NCBI GenBank assembly: GCA_964396055.1
Contig: CAYNDV010000181.1
Span: forward strand, 1-8,344
DNA: 8,344 nucleotides
Direction: 5' to 3'
Source of the DNA: CAYJPV01 sp964396055
GTDB taxonomy: Bacteria; Acidobacteriota; Vicinamibacteria; Vicinamibacterales; JAKQTR01
Shown piece by piece: positions 1-6,154 of this stretch. The stretch's first letter is position 1. Each line of letters opens with the position of its first letter. The notes under the pieces were generated by a model. That model saw only the letters and a program-made list of their open reading frames with translations. It was not told where the DNA came from and searched no databases. A program made the translations under genes and the position numbers.

Positions 1-546
1 GCGCGGCGCCAGCAGCCGCGCGGTGGTGAGCGCCAGCACGGTGAACAGCGTCTCGCTGAACATGTAGGCGGGCGTCCAGACCAGCGGCGGGTAGCAGGCG
101 GCCAGCCACGCGGCGGCGACGGCGGCCCGTGGCCCGGCGGCGCCCCGGGCCCAGAGCGCGATGAGCCAGATGCCGGCGGCGCCCAGGACGGACTGCACGA
201 CACGGGCGGCGACGAGGAGCCGCGTCGTGACCGGCGGACCGTGTTCGCCCTCGTGATCCGCCGCCGCGCCGGGCACGGCCCGGATCAGGGCGCCGAGCAT
301 CACGGGGTACACGGGCGCGCGGCCGAAGTGTTCCCCCGGCAGCGGCGAGCCGTCCACCGCGGTGTAGGTGAGGCCGCGTCCTTCGGCCAGGCTCCGGCCC
401 AGCAGCAGGTATTCGCGTTCGTCGTGCGTGAGCGGCTGGTCCACCCAGTAGCCGAGGGCGAACGCCAGGCGCGCCGCCAGCCCGGCCGCGATCGCCAGCC
501 AGACCAGCCGTGGAAACGCCGTGCGGGCCGTCCCCACCGCCCTCAC
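1..546 (-). CDS. GT-C membrane glycosyltransferase, ArnT/PMT (dolichyl-P-mannose mannosyltransferase-like) type, N-terminal part only
   Basis: The gene runs off the left edge; 182 codons are visible and the C-terminal part is missing. The frame opens with GTG at 546, overlapping the stop of the preceding GT2 gene by four bases (GTGA). GTG at 537 is an alternative start. The protein shows a first membrane helix at about residues 13-33, then a loop with THDEREYLLLGRSLAEG (40-56). Its Asp42-Glu43 fits the acidic motif after helix 1 that is catalytic in GT-C enzymes such as ArnT and PMT. RAPVYPVMLG (76-85), further hydrophobic stretches at about 110-132 and 139-155, and SETLFTVLALT (164-174) are also typical of this group. 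Family members transfer a sugar from a polyprenyl-phosphate carrier to an acceptor outside the cytoplasmic membrane. Coupling to two polyprenyl-phosphate-type GT2 genes supports that role by inference. The sugar and acceptor are unknown. Confidence 0.8.
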   Translation of the reverse strand, partial: MRAVGTARTAFPRLVWLAIAAGLAARLAFALGYWVDQPLTHDEREYLLLGRSLAEGRGLTYTAVDGSPLPGEHFGRAPVYPVMLGALIRAVPGAAADHEGEHGPPVTTRLLVAARVVQSVLGAAGIWLIALWARGAAGPRAAVAAAWLAACYPPLVWTPAYMFSETLFTVLALTTARLLAPR

Positions 547-1400
547 TCCCGTTCGAAGCGCAGGGCCGCGATCTGCTCGGACACGAGGCCGACCAGGAAC
601 ACGATCACCGCGAACATGAGCAGCAGCACGGCACCGTTCGCGATCTTGTGGTCCGTCACCACGGTCCACAGGCCGTAGCCGCAGCCCAGCAGGAAGGCCA
701 GGCCGCTGACGGGCGCGAACACCCGCATCGGGCTGAAGATCGTCACGATCTTCAGGACGATGATGAGGAACTTGGTGCCGTCCTGCAGCAGGCGGATCTT
801 CGACTTGCCCGCCCGCGCCTCGGCGTCGATGGGCTCGAAGCGGACGTTGTAGCCCGCCTTGATGAAGGCCAGCGTCGTGGTCGTCGGGGTCGAGAACCCG
901 TTGGGCAGCAGGTGCAGGAACTCGCGCAGGCAGTCCCGGCGCGCGGCCCTGAAGCCCGACGTGAGATCGGGGATCTGCCGCCCCGTCAGGTGGCTCGCCA
1001 GGCGGTTCAGCGCGGTGTTGCCGAGCAGGCGCGCCTGGGTGGCCTGCGTGCGCGACGAGCGGGCCCCGACCACGAGATCATACTCCCCGAGGTACGACAC
1101 CAGGCGCGCCGCGTCCGCGGCCTTGTGCTGGCCGTCGCCGTCGACGATCAGCACGTGCTCGCCGGTGGCGCGGCGGATGCCGCTCTTCACGGCCGCGCCG
1201 TTCCCCTTGTTGTACGGGTGGGTCACGACGATCGCGCCCGCCTCCGCCGCCCGGGCGGCGGTGGCGTCGCCGGATCCGTCGTTCACGACAATGATCTCGT
1301 GCCACGGCGCGGCGGCTTGCAGGGCGGCCACGAGGCGGCCCACGGCCTGCTCCTCGTTGAAGGCCGGGATGACGACGGACGTCGATGCGGGTTCGGCCAC
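543..1400 (-). CDS. GT2 family membrane glycosyltransferase (polyprenyl-phosphate sugar transferase type), copy 2
   Basis: The protein has 285 residues. An N-terminal GT-A domain starts with TSVVIPAFNEE (7-17), followed by the nucleotide-binding VVNDGS (38-43), the DxD-type metal site DGDGQH (87-92), and IPDLTSGFRA (143-152), which is characteristic of DPM1/GtrB/ArnC-like enzymes. Two membrane helices follow at about 226-247 and 256-275, so the catalytic domain should face the cytoplasm, anchored at the membrane. Relatives transfer a sugar from a nucleotide donor to undecaprenyl or dolichyl phosphate; the exact sugar cannot be told. The start is GTG at 1400, four bases after the stop of the upstream GT2 gene, with a weak purine-rich stretch (GGGGAAG, 1414-1408) before it. 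The stop overlaps the GT-C start, which suggests translational coupling. It is a diverged paralog of the upstream GT2, sharing fold, motif order and helix layout. Confidence 0.9.
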   Translation of the reverse strand: MAEPASTSVVIPAFNEEQAVGRLVAALQAAAPWHEIIVVNDGSGDATAARAAEAGAIVVTHPYNKGNGAAVKSGIRRATGEHVLIVDGDGQHKAADAARLVSYLGEYDLVVGARSSRTQATQARLLGNTALNRLASHLTGRQIPDLTSGFRAARRDCLREFLHLLPNGFSTPTTTTLAFIKAGYNVRFEPIDAEARAGKSKIRLLQDGTKFLIIVLKIVTIFSPMRVFAPVSGLAFLLGCGYGLWTVVTDHKIANGAVLLLMFAVIVFLVGLVSEQIAALRFERE

Positions 1401-1404
1401 GCGT

Positions 1405-2394
1405 TTACTTCCCCGTGGGCTGGTGGGTGTCGATCCGGGCGTCCGGCACGCCGGCCGCCAGTTCCATGCGCCGGACGCGGTAGAGCAGGTCTTCGACGAG
1501 TTTGCGGTTGCCGGAGATCACGTCGGCCACCAGGCCGATGAGGGCGATCTGGAAGCCGACGATCATCAGCACGGCCGACAGCACCAGCGACTGGACGTGC
1601 CCCCAGCCCTGGCCGGCGAGGACGAAGTACAGGAACCGCGCCGCGCCTGCGAAGCCGCCCAGGAAGACCAGCAGCCCGATCGATCCGAAGACCTTCAACG
1701 GCTCGTACATCGCGTAGATGCGGACGATGGTGGCCGCCGACGCCTTGATGTACGTCCAGGTGGAGGTGAACAGCCGTGACGGGCGCGTCTGCCGGTTCGT
1801 GGCGATCGGCACGTGGGCGATCGTCATGCGCTTCTTGCCGGCCTGGATGATCGACTCGAGCGTGTACGAGAAGTCCGAGACGATCGACAGGCGCAGGGCC
1901 GCCTCGCGCGTGTAGGCGCGGAAGCCGCTGGTCGTGTCCGGCACCTGGGTGCCGGACACCTGGCGAACCACCCAGCTGCCCAGCCGCTGCAGCCGCTTCT
2001 TCATCGGCGACATGGAGTGGTGGTCCTGGATCTTGCGGTCGCCGATCACCATGTCGGCATCGCCCCGCAGCAGCGGCGCGATCAGCGCCGGGATGTCCGC
2101 GCCCGCGTACTGGTTGTCGCCGTCGGTGTTGACGATGTAGTCGGCGCCGAGGCGGACGCAGGCGTCGAGCCCGGCGGAGAAGGCCGCGGCCAGGCCCCGG
2201 CGGTGCGGAAAACGAATGACGTGTTCGACGCCGTGCGCCCGGGCCACGGCCGCCGTGCCGTCGCGCGACCCGTCGTCGACGATGAGGACCTCGACCACGT
2301 CGATGCCGGGGATCGACCGCGGGATGTCCGCCAGCGTGGCCGGCAGGGTCGCCGCCTCGTTGAGGCACGGAATCTGGACAATCAGTTTGCTCAC
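1405..2394 (-). CDS. GT2 family membrane glycosyltransferase (polyprenyl-phosphate sugar transferase type), copy 1
   Basis: The protein has 329 residues. The GT-A domain carries IVQIPCLNEAATLP (5-18), LIVDDGSRDGT (37-47), the metal-binding DGDNQ (91-95) and VPDTTSGFRAYTREA (151-165). Two C-terminal membrane helices lie at about 235-260 and 267-292. A basic cytoplasmic tail (SGNRKLVEDLLYRVRRMEL, 294-312) follows and is absent from the neighbouring paralog. The likely reaction is transfer of a sugar from a nucleotide donor to a polyprenyl phosphate at the inner face of the membrane, or to another lipid. The start is GTG at 2394, ten bases after the GT4 stop, with a GGTGGTGG run just upstream as a possible ribosome binding site. 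The ATG at 2406 is out of frame and quickly meets a stop. The family call is firm; the substrate is not identifiable. Confidence 0.9.
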   Translation of the reverse strand: MSKLIVQIPCLNEAATLPATLADIPRSIPGIDVVEVLIVDDGSRDGTAAVARAHGVEHVIRFPHRRGLAAAFSAGLDACVRLGADYIVNTDGDNQYAGADIPALIAPLLRGDADMVIGDRKIQDHHSMSPMKKRLQRLGSWVVRQVSGTQVPDTTSGFRAYTREAALRLSIVSDFSYTLESIIQAGKKRMTIAHVPIATNRQTRPSRLFTSTWTYIKASAATIVRIYAMYEPLKVFGSIGLLVFLGGFAGAARFLYFVLAGQGWGHVQSLVLSAVLMIVGFQIALIGLVADVISGNRKLVEDLLYRVRRMELAAGVPDARIDTHQPTGK

Positions 2395-2404
2395 GCCACC
2401 ACCA

Positions 2405-3448
2405 TCACGCGCCGACCAGCGCGTCGATCACGCCGTCCCAGGTCACCTGGCACGCGCGCGCGCGGCCGGCCTCCCCGAGCGCGGCGGCCCGTCCCGGATC
2501 GGCCGCCACCGCCGCGAAGGCCTCCGCGACGGCGCCGGCCTCCGGTTCGCACACGAAGCCGTTCTCGCCGTTCACCACGAACTCGAGCGTGCCGCCCGAG
2601 TCCCGCGCGGTGATCACGGGCTTGCGGGCCAGGAAGGCCTCCAGCGTCACGTAGCCGTAGTCCTCGTCAAACGGCGCGTAGACCACCGCGTCCGCGCCGG
2701 CGTACAGGCGGAGGAGGGCGTCGTCGTCCACGGCGCCGAGAAACGCCACCCGATCGGCCACGCCGACCCGTTCGGCCAGGGCGCGCAGGTTCGCCGCCTG
2801 CGTGCCGTCGCCGGCCACGACGAGCCGCAGCGGCGGCGGCACCAGGGCCAGCGCCTCGATCGCGAGGTCGATCCGCTTGACGGTCTCGAGGCGCCCCACC
2901 GACAGGATGTACCCCTCGGCGGGCCCGCCCGCGAGCCGCTCGGCCAGCCGCGGCGGATGGTACAGCGCCGTCGCCTCGAGGCCGTTGTAGCGCCGCACCC
3001 GGTTCGCGGTGTTGCCCGCGTTCGCAAAGATGCGCCGGCACTCGCCCAGCATGGCCGTATCGAGGGCCACCAGGCGCTCCCGCAGCCCGACATCGAGATC
3101 CACGTGGGCGAAGTCGCTGTACGGCGTGCCGCAGAGTTCGTAGGCCGCCCGGTACTGGTGAATGAGCCACGCCACCTTGCGCGGATGCCGCACGAAGTAC
3201 GTGGGGAACTTCGTCGCGATCACCAGGTCGATCGGCGTGCCGTTGCTCTCGCTCAGATCCAGCAGGCGCCACGCCGCCGCGTGGGCCAGGATCTCGTCCT
3301 TCGGGTACCACTTGAACGGCACCGATACGAGATCCACCGCGTACCCGTGCGCGCGCAGGCGTTCGACCAGCTGCCGCACGTGCGTCTCGGCGCCGCCACG
3401 GACCAGCGGCACCTGCGCCTCGCACACGAGAATCGTCCGAATGCCCAT
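2405..3448 (-). CDS. GT4 family glycosyltransferase (GT-B fold)
   Basis: The protein has 347 residues from ATG at 3448. The N-terminal Rossmann half has IRTILVCEAQVPLVRGGAET (3-22); its Gly-Gly-Ala-Glu turn (18-21) is typical of GT4 acceptor-side loops. The C-terminal nucleotide-sugar half starts at ILSVGRLETVKRIDLAIEAL (181-200), which contains the donor-phosphate Arg186 and Lys191. VVAGDGTQ (210-217) follows, then the E-x7-E motif as E262-DYGYVTL-E270. No signal peptide or membrane helix is seen, so it should be cytoplasmic or peripheral. GT4 enzymes are retaining transferases using nucleotide sugars; the sugar cannot be assigned. The frame stays open upstream to an ATG at 3577, but that start would overlap the ychF-like gene by 77 bases, and the extra residues look non-native. 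The family homology begins at MGIRTILV. It lies ten bases upstream of the first GT2 gene and probably heads the glycosyltransferase operon. Confidence 0.9.
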   Translation of the reverse strand: MGIRTILVCEAQVPLVRGGAETHVRQLVERLRAHGYAVDLVSVPFKWYPKDEILAHAAAWRLLDLSESNGTPIDLVIATKFPTYFVRHPRKVAWLIHQYRAAYELCGTPYSDFAHVDLDVGLRERLVALDTAMLGECRRIFANAGNTANRVRRYNGLEATALYHPPRLAERLAGGPAEGYILSVGRLETVKRIDLAIEALALVPPPLRLVVAGDGTQAANLRALAERVGVADRVAFLGAVDDDALLRLYAGADAVVYAPFDEDYGYVTLEAFLARKPVITARDSGGTLEFVVNGENGFVCEPEAGAVAEAFAAVAADPGRAAALGEAGRARACQVTWDGVIDALVGA

Positions 3449-3500
3449 GCCAGCGAAGGCCGGCGCACCGACCCGGCGCGTCCCGGCGTTCCTTACGGTA
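3449..3500. other. Short GC-rich gap with hairpin abutting the GT4 start codon
   Basis: The 52-base gap between the ychF-like stop and the GT4 ATG contains an imperfect inverted repeat at 3449-3464. On the minus-strand transcript it reads GCCGGC-CUUC-GCUGGC, six base pairs including one G-U wobble, and it ends directly against the AUG. Further GCCGG and CCGGC segments lie at 3461-3490. The core resembles REP-type palindromes that surround a GAAG or GAAA loop. No clear Shine-Dalgarno sequence precedes this AUG, and no U-run follows the hairpin, so it is not a convincing terminator. It could be a repeat remnant or modulate translation; neither is shown. Confidence 0.4.
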
Positions 3501-4601
3501 TCACGTGGCGAACCGCACGTTGAGGATATCGCCGTCGAGGACCACGTACTCCTTGCCCTCGAGCCGCAGTTCGCCATGGTCCCGGCAGGCGGCCAGGGAC
3601 CCGCGGGCGATCAGGCGGTCGTACGCCACGACTTCCGCGCGGATGAACCCCCGCTGCAGGTCCGTGTGGATCTCGCCCGCGGCCAGTTGCGCCGCCGTCC
3701 CGCGCGGGATCGACCAGGCCCGGCACTCGTCCTCGCCGACGGTGAAAAACGAAATGTAGCCGAGCAGTTCGTAGCTGGCGCGGATGACGCGATCGAGGCC
3801 CGACTCCCGCAGTCCCAGATCGGCCAGGAACGCCGCGGCGTCCGCGGGATCGAGCTGCGCGATCTCGAGCTCGATCTTCCCGCACACCCCGACGGTGCGC
3901 GTCGCCGGCCCCGAGACGACCGAGGCGAGGTCCAGGGCCGCCACGGCCTGCTCCAGCGCGCCGGCCCCGCCCGCCAGATCGGCTTCGTCGAGGTTCACGA
4001 CCAGCAGCAGCGGCTTCGCCGACAGGAACTGGAACCCCCGCAGCCGTTTCCGGTCGTCGTCGCCCAGTTCGAGATCGCGAATCGGCCGGCCCCCTTCGAG
4101 ATGGGGCTTGCACAGGTCCAGGATGGCGTGCTCACGTTCGAGATCGGGCGTGCGCGCCTTCTTCAGGTCCTTCGCCAGCCGTTCCAGGCGTTTCTCGACC
4201 ACCGCCAGGTCCGCCAGGATCAGTTCGTCCTCCATCGACCGCGCATCGCGGCGGGGATCGATGGCGCCGGCGGCGTGGGCCACCGCGGGGTCGCGGAACG
4301 CCCGCAGCACGTGTACCAGGGCGTCGGCGTTGCGGTACGCCGCCACGTCGAGCAGGGCGTCGGTGCCCGAACCCGACGGACGGCCGGGGATGTCCGCGAA
4401 CTCGACCGTTGCCGGGACCCGCTTCTTCGGGTTGAACATCGACGTCAGGATGTCGAGGCGGGAGTCGGGCACGCGGGCGACGCCCAGGGTGGCGTCAGCC
4501 TTGCCGTGGCCTGGCCGGGCCGAAGCATGGCCGCCGGCCATCAATTGAAAGAGGGTGGACTTGCCAACCGACGGGTAGCCAATCAGGGCGGTGCGCAGCA
4601 T
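3501..4601 (-). CDS. ychF: Divergent YchF/OLA1-family P-loop ATPase with C-terminal TGS-like (DUF933) domain
   Basis: The protein has 366 residues from ATG at 4601, close to the family's usual length of about 363. It opens with MLRTALIGYPSVGKSTLF, a Walker A motif at residues 8-15. A helical or coiled-coil insert (about 122-150) follows. NLDE (203-206) stands where GTPases have NKxD; this change is known to shift YchF/OLA1 toward ATP. The C-terminal domain (about 283-366) has FFTVGEDECRAWSIPRGT (285-302), IHTDLQRGFIRAEVVAYD (311-328) and LEGKEYVVLDGD (347-358), close to canonical YchF. The oddity is in the switch regions. The usual NYPFCTIEPN segment is replaced by a Gly/Ala-rich stretch (about 28-40). 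Switch II reads DIPGR (70-74), where canonical YchF has DIAGLV followed by a GAS/GEGLGN loop. It may belong to a DUF933 paralog group rather than be the orthologous ribosome-associated YchF. An upstream in-frame ATG at 4688 lacks family similarity. Confidence 0.85.
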   Translation of the reverse strand: MLRTALIGYPSVGKSTLFQLMAGGHASARPGHGKADATLGVARVPDSRLDILTSMFNPKKRVPATVEFADIPGRPSGSGTDALLDVAAYRNADALVHVLRAFRDPAVAHAAGAIDPRRDARSMEDELILADLAVVEKRLERLAKDLKKARTPDLEREHAILDLCKPHLEGGRPIRDLELGDDDRKRLRGFQFLSAKPLLLVVNLDEADLAGGAGALEQAVAALDLASVVSGPATRTVGVCGKIELEIAQLDPADAAAFLADLGLRESGLDRVIRASYELLGYISFFTVGEDECRAWSIPRGTAAQLAAGEIHTDLQRGFIRAEVVAYDRLIARGSLAACRDHGELRLEGKEYVVLDGDILNVRFAT

Positions 4602-4789
4602 AGGTGTATCGGACTGCACATGGTAGCACGCGGTTGCTCGCGGCTTCCCGGAGCCCGAGCGCGGATTTTCGCTCTCGAGGCGAAACAAAGGCGTAGAGAT
4701 GTGCCTGTAAACTCAATGATGACAATGATTTTGACGTTGACAAAGGTCTGCCGCCACTCTACGATTCCGGTGGTCCTAGGTGGAGTAGA
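4602..4789. other. Divergent intergenic region between the ychF-like gene and the dcw cluster
   Basis: This 188-base region separates the two opposing gene groups. Bases 4700-4745 are clearly more AT-rich than the surroundings and hold the mraZ promoter. Just upstream lies a 7-base direct repeat, CAATGAT at 4714-4720 and 4723-4729. For the minus strand the only promoter hint is an extended -10-like TGCTACCAT (TACCAT at 4620-4625, reversed), which would leave a very short leader before the ychF-like ATG. I see no matching -35, so this is weak. Reading frames crossing the gap show no recognisable protein. Confidence 0.6.
4737..4765 (+). promoter_or_regulatory. Sigma70-type promoter of the mraZ-dcw operon
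   Basis: TTGACA at 4737-4742 is a perfect -35 consensus. It is followed after exactly 17 bases by TACGAT at 4760-4765, which matches the -10 consensus at four of six positions, including the key first two and last bases. An overlapping TTGACG at 4731-4736 forms a tandem -35-like element, but its own -10 at 17 bases would be poor. The predicted start of transcription is near 4771-4773, giving a leader of about 18 bases. The upstream stretch is AT-rich and could serve as an UP element. This is a prediction from sequence only. Confidence 0.7.
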
Positions 4790-4794
4790 GTGGA
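4770..4794 (+). promoter_or_regulatory. Putative MraZ operator: three GTGG(A/T) repeats at 10-bp period
   Basis: GTGGT (4770-4774), GTGGA (4780-4784) and GTGGA (4790-4794) sit exactly ten bases apart, so all three face the same side of the helix. In Escherichia coli, MraZ binds three TGGG-type repeats separated by 5-nt spacers upstream of its own gene and represses the dcw operon; this arrangement has the same unit and period. Repeat 1 covers the predicted transcription start, repeat 2 lies inside the AGGTGGAG ribosome binding site (4778-4785), and repeat 3 contains the GTG start codon. Binding is inferred. Confidence 0.7.
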
Positions 4795-5245
4795 GCAAAA
4801 CGCCGTTCTGCGGGGGAACGCGCCTGCCAAGATCGACGACAAAGGCCGGCTCAAGATTCCCACCACGTTTCGCGGCATCATCGACGCCGCCCACGGCCGT
4901 GATCTGTTCGTCACGAGCCTGACGGGCGAATCGGTTCGACTCTACCCCCTCCCGGTCTGGATCGAAATCGAAAAGAAGCTGGCCCAGATCCCGTCGACCC
5001 ACCCGTCCCGGCTGCGGTTCCTGAGCCGGGTGAACTTCTACGGGCAGATGGCGGAGCTCGACATCCAGGGGCGCGTGCTGATTCACCAGCGGCTGCGCGA
5101 CTCGGCAGGCATGACGGGCGAGGTCGACGTGTTCGGGCAGTACGACTACCTGGAGATCTGGAACCACGAGCGGTTCGTGACCAAGCTCGCGAGCGACCCG
5201 TTCACCGACGACGACGCCCGCGCGCTGGCGCAGTTCGGCATCTAG
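4790..5245 (+). CDS. mraZ: MraZ, transcriptional regulator of the dcw cluster
   Basis: The protein has 151 residues, near the family norm of about 143-152. It has two SpoVT-AbrB-like halves. The first (about 5-55) contains the hallmark KIDDKGRLKIP (14-24); the second (about 84-130) contains ELDIQGRVLIHQRLR (89-103) and ends in YDYLEIW (118-124). MraZ forms ring-shaped oligomers that bind repeated operator sites and, in E. coli, represses its own operon. The second half has His99 where many homologs have Pro after the GRxxI segment. The start is GTG at 4790, preceded by AGGTGGAG with four bases of spacing; no in-frame ATG, GTG or TTG lies nearby upstream. It is the first gene of the dcw operon, 18 bases before rsmH, and probably autoregulated through the three repeats at 4770-4794. 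Confidence 0.96.
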   Translation: MEQNAVLRGNAPAKIDDKGRLKIPTTFRGIIDAAHGRDLFVTSLTGESVRLYPLPVWIEIEKKLAQIPSTHPSRLRFLSRVNFYGQMAELDIQGRVLIHQRLRDSAGMTGEVDVFGQYDYLEIWNHERFVTKLASDPFTDDDARALAQFGI

Positions 5246-5263
5246 CCGTCCGGGGTGGCAGTC

Positions 5264-6148
5264 ATGTCCGCGCACGTGCCGGTCCTGACGGCGGAGATCG
5301 TGGCGGCCCTGGAGCCGGGCCGCGGCGGGCTGTTCGTGGATTGCACGGTCGGGCTGGGCGGACACGCCCGGGCGCTGCTGGCGGGCGGCGCGTCGCGCGT
5401 GATCGGGTTCGACCGGGATACAGCCGCCCTGGCGCGGGCCGCGGAGACGCTGGCCCCCTGGGCGGATCGGGTGGAGTTGATCCACGCCGACTACCGCACG
5501 CTGGCCGCGGCGCTCGACGCGCGCGGAGTGGGCGAGGTGGACGGGATGGTGGCCGACCTCGGCGTGTCGTCGATGCAGCTCGACGCGCCGGGGCGGGGAT
5601 TCAGTTTCCAGCGTGACGAGCCGCTCGATATGCGGATGGACACGACCGCCGGGCCGACCGCGGCCGACCTGATCGCGCAGGCCGGCGAGGCGGAACTCGC
5701 GGACGTGATCTACGGGTTCGGCGAGGAACGGCGGTCACGGGCCGTGGCGCGAGCCATCGTGGCCGCGCGCCGCGAAGCCCCGATCGCCACCACGGGCCGT
5801 CTGGCGTCGATCGTGCGGCGCGTGGTCGGTCGCGGGGGATGGCAGCGCATCGACCCGGCCACCCGGACGTTCCAGGCCATCCGGATCTGGGTGAACGGGG
5901 AGTTGGAGGGGCTGGACGGATTCCTGAAGGCGGCGTGCCGGCGCCTGCGCGGAGGCGGGCGGCTGGCCGTCGTGACGTTTCACTCGCTGGAGGATCGGCC
6001 GGTCAAGCTCGCGTTCCGGGACGTGGCTCAGCAGGAGCCGGGGTTCGCGCTGGTGACCAGGAAGCCGCTCGTCGCGCAGGACGACGAGCGGCGGTTGAAC
6101 CCGCGGGCCCGCAGCGCGAAGCTGCGGGTCATCGAGCGGCTGAGGTAA
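5264..6148 (+). CDS. rsmH: 16S rRNA (cytosine(1402)-N(4))-methyltransferase RsmH (MraW)
   Basis: This cytoplasmic enzyme uses S-adenosylmethionine to methylate N4 of C1402 in the 16S rRNA decoding centre. The ATG at 5264 gives 294 residues, slightly short of the usual 300-315. Visible motifs are HVPVLTAEI (4-12), the SAM-binding FVDCTVGLGGHARALL (24-39), ADLGVSSMQLD (97-107), RGFSFQRDEPLDMRMD (111-126), YGFGEERRSR (150-159), RTFQAIRIWVNGEL (201-214), VVTFHSLEDRPVK (236-248) and NPRARSAKLRVIER (279-292). All are in family order. A GTG at 5255 could add three residues, but ATG 5264 is better placed behind GGGGTGG (5252-5258), and family similarity starts at HVPVL. It lies between mraZ and ftsL, the standard dcw position. 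Confidence 0.96.
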   Translation: MSAHVPVLTAEIVAALEPGRGGLFVDCTVGLGGHARALLAGGASRVIGFDRDTAALARAAETLAPWADRVELIHADYRTLAAALDARGVGEVDGMVADLGVSSMQLDAPGRGFSFQRDEPLDMRMDTTAGPTAADLIAQAGEAELADVIYGFGEERRSRAVARAIVAARREAPIATTGRLASIVRRVVGRGGWQRIDPATRTFQAIRIWVNGELEGLDGFLKAACRRLRGGGRLAVVTFHSLEDRPVKLAFRDVAQQEPGFALVTRKPLVAQDDERRLNPRARSAKLRVIERLR

Positions 6149-6154
6149 CCGACC

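Noticed and set aside
510..1541. 343-residue plus-strand open frame opposite the GT2 genes
   Set aside because: Low-complexity Arg/Gly/Ala/Gln composition expected from the antisense of GC-rich coding DNA, with no motif. The minus-strand frame encodes an intact GT2 enzyme.
3449..3577. N-terminal extension of the GT4 protein to an ATG at 3577
   Set aside because: It would overlap the ychF-like gene by 77 bases, its 43 extra residues do not resemble GT4 proteins, and the fold clearly starts at the ATG at 3448.
4646..4680. Possible hairpin in the intergenic region (GAGCG and CGCTC arms around an A/T-containing loop)
   Set aside because: The perfect stem is only about five base pairs, with mismatches on extension and no U-run. 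It is not convincing as a terminator or regulatory RNA.
4602..4688. N-terminal extension of the ychF-like protein to an ATG at 4688
   Set aside because: YchF proteins begin a few residues before the P-loop, as does ATG 4601. The extra 29 residues have no family similarity.
3162..4922. 586-residue open frame on the plus strand, antisense to the GT4 and ychF-like genes and running into mraZ
   Set aside because: It is a shadow of high-GC genes: Arg/Ala/Gly/Gln-rich, no recognisable domain, and it overlaps genes with clear family motifs on the other strand or in another frame.
4583..5485. 300-residue minus-strand open frame covering the intergenic region, mraZ and the start of rsmH
   Set aside because: No family resemblance. 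It would lie antisense to mraZ and across the mraZ promoter and operator, and its composition is that of a shadow frame.
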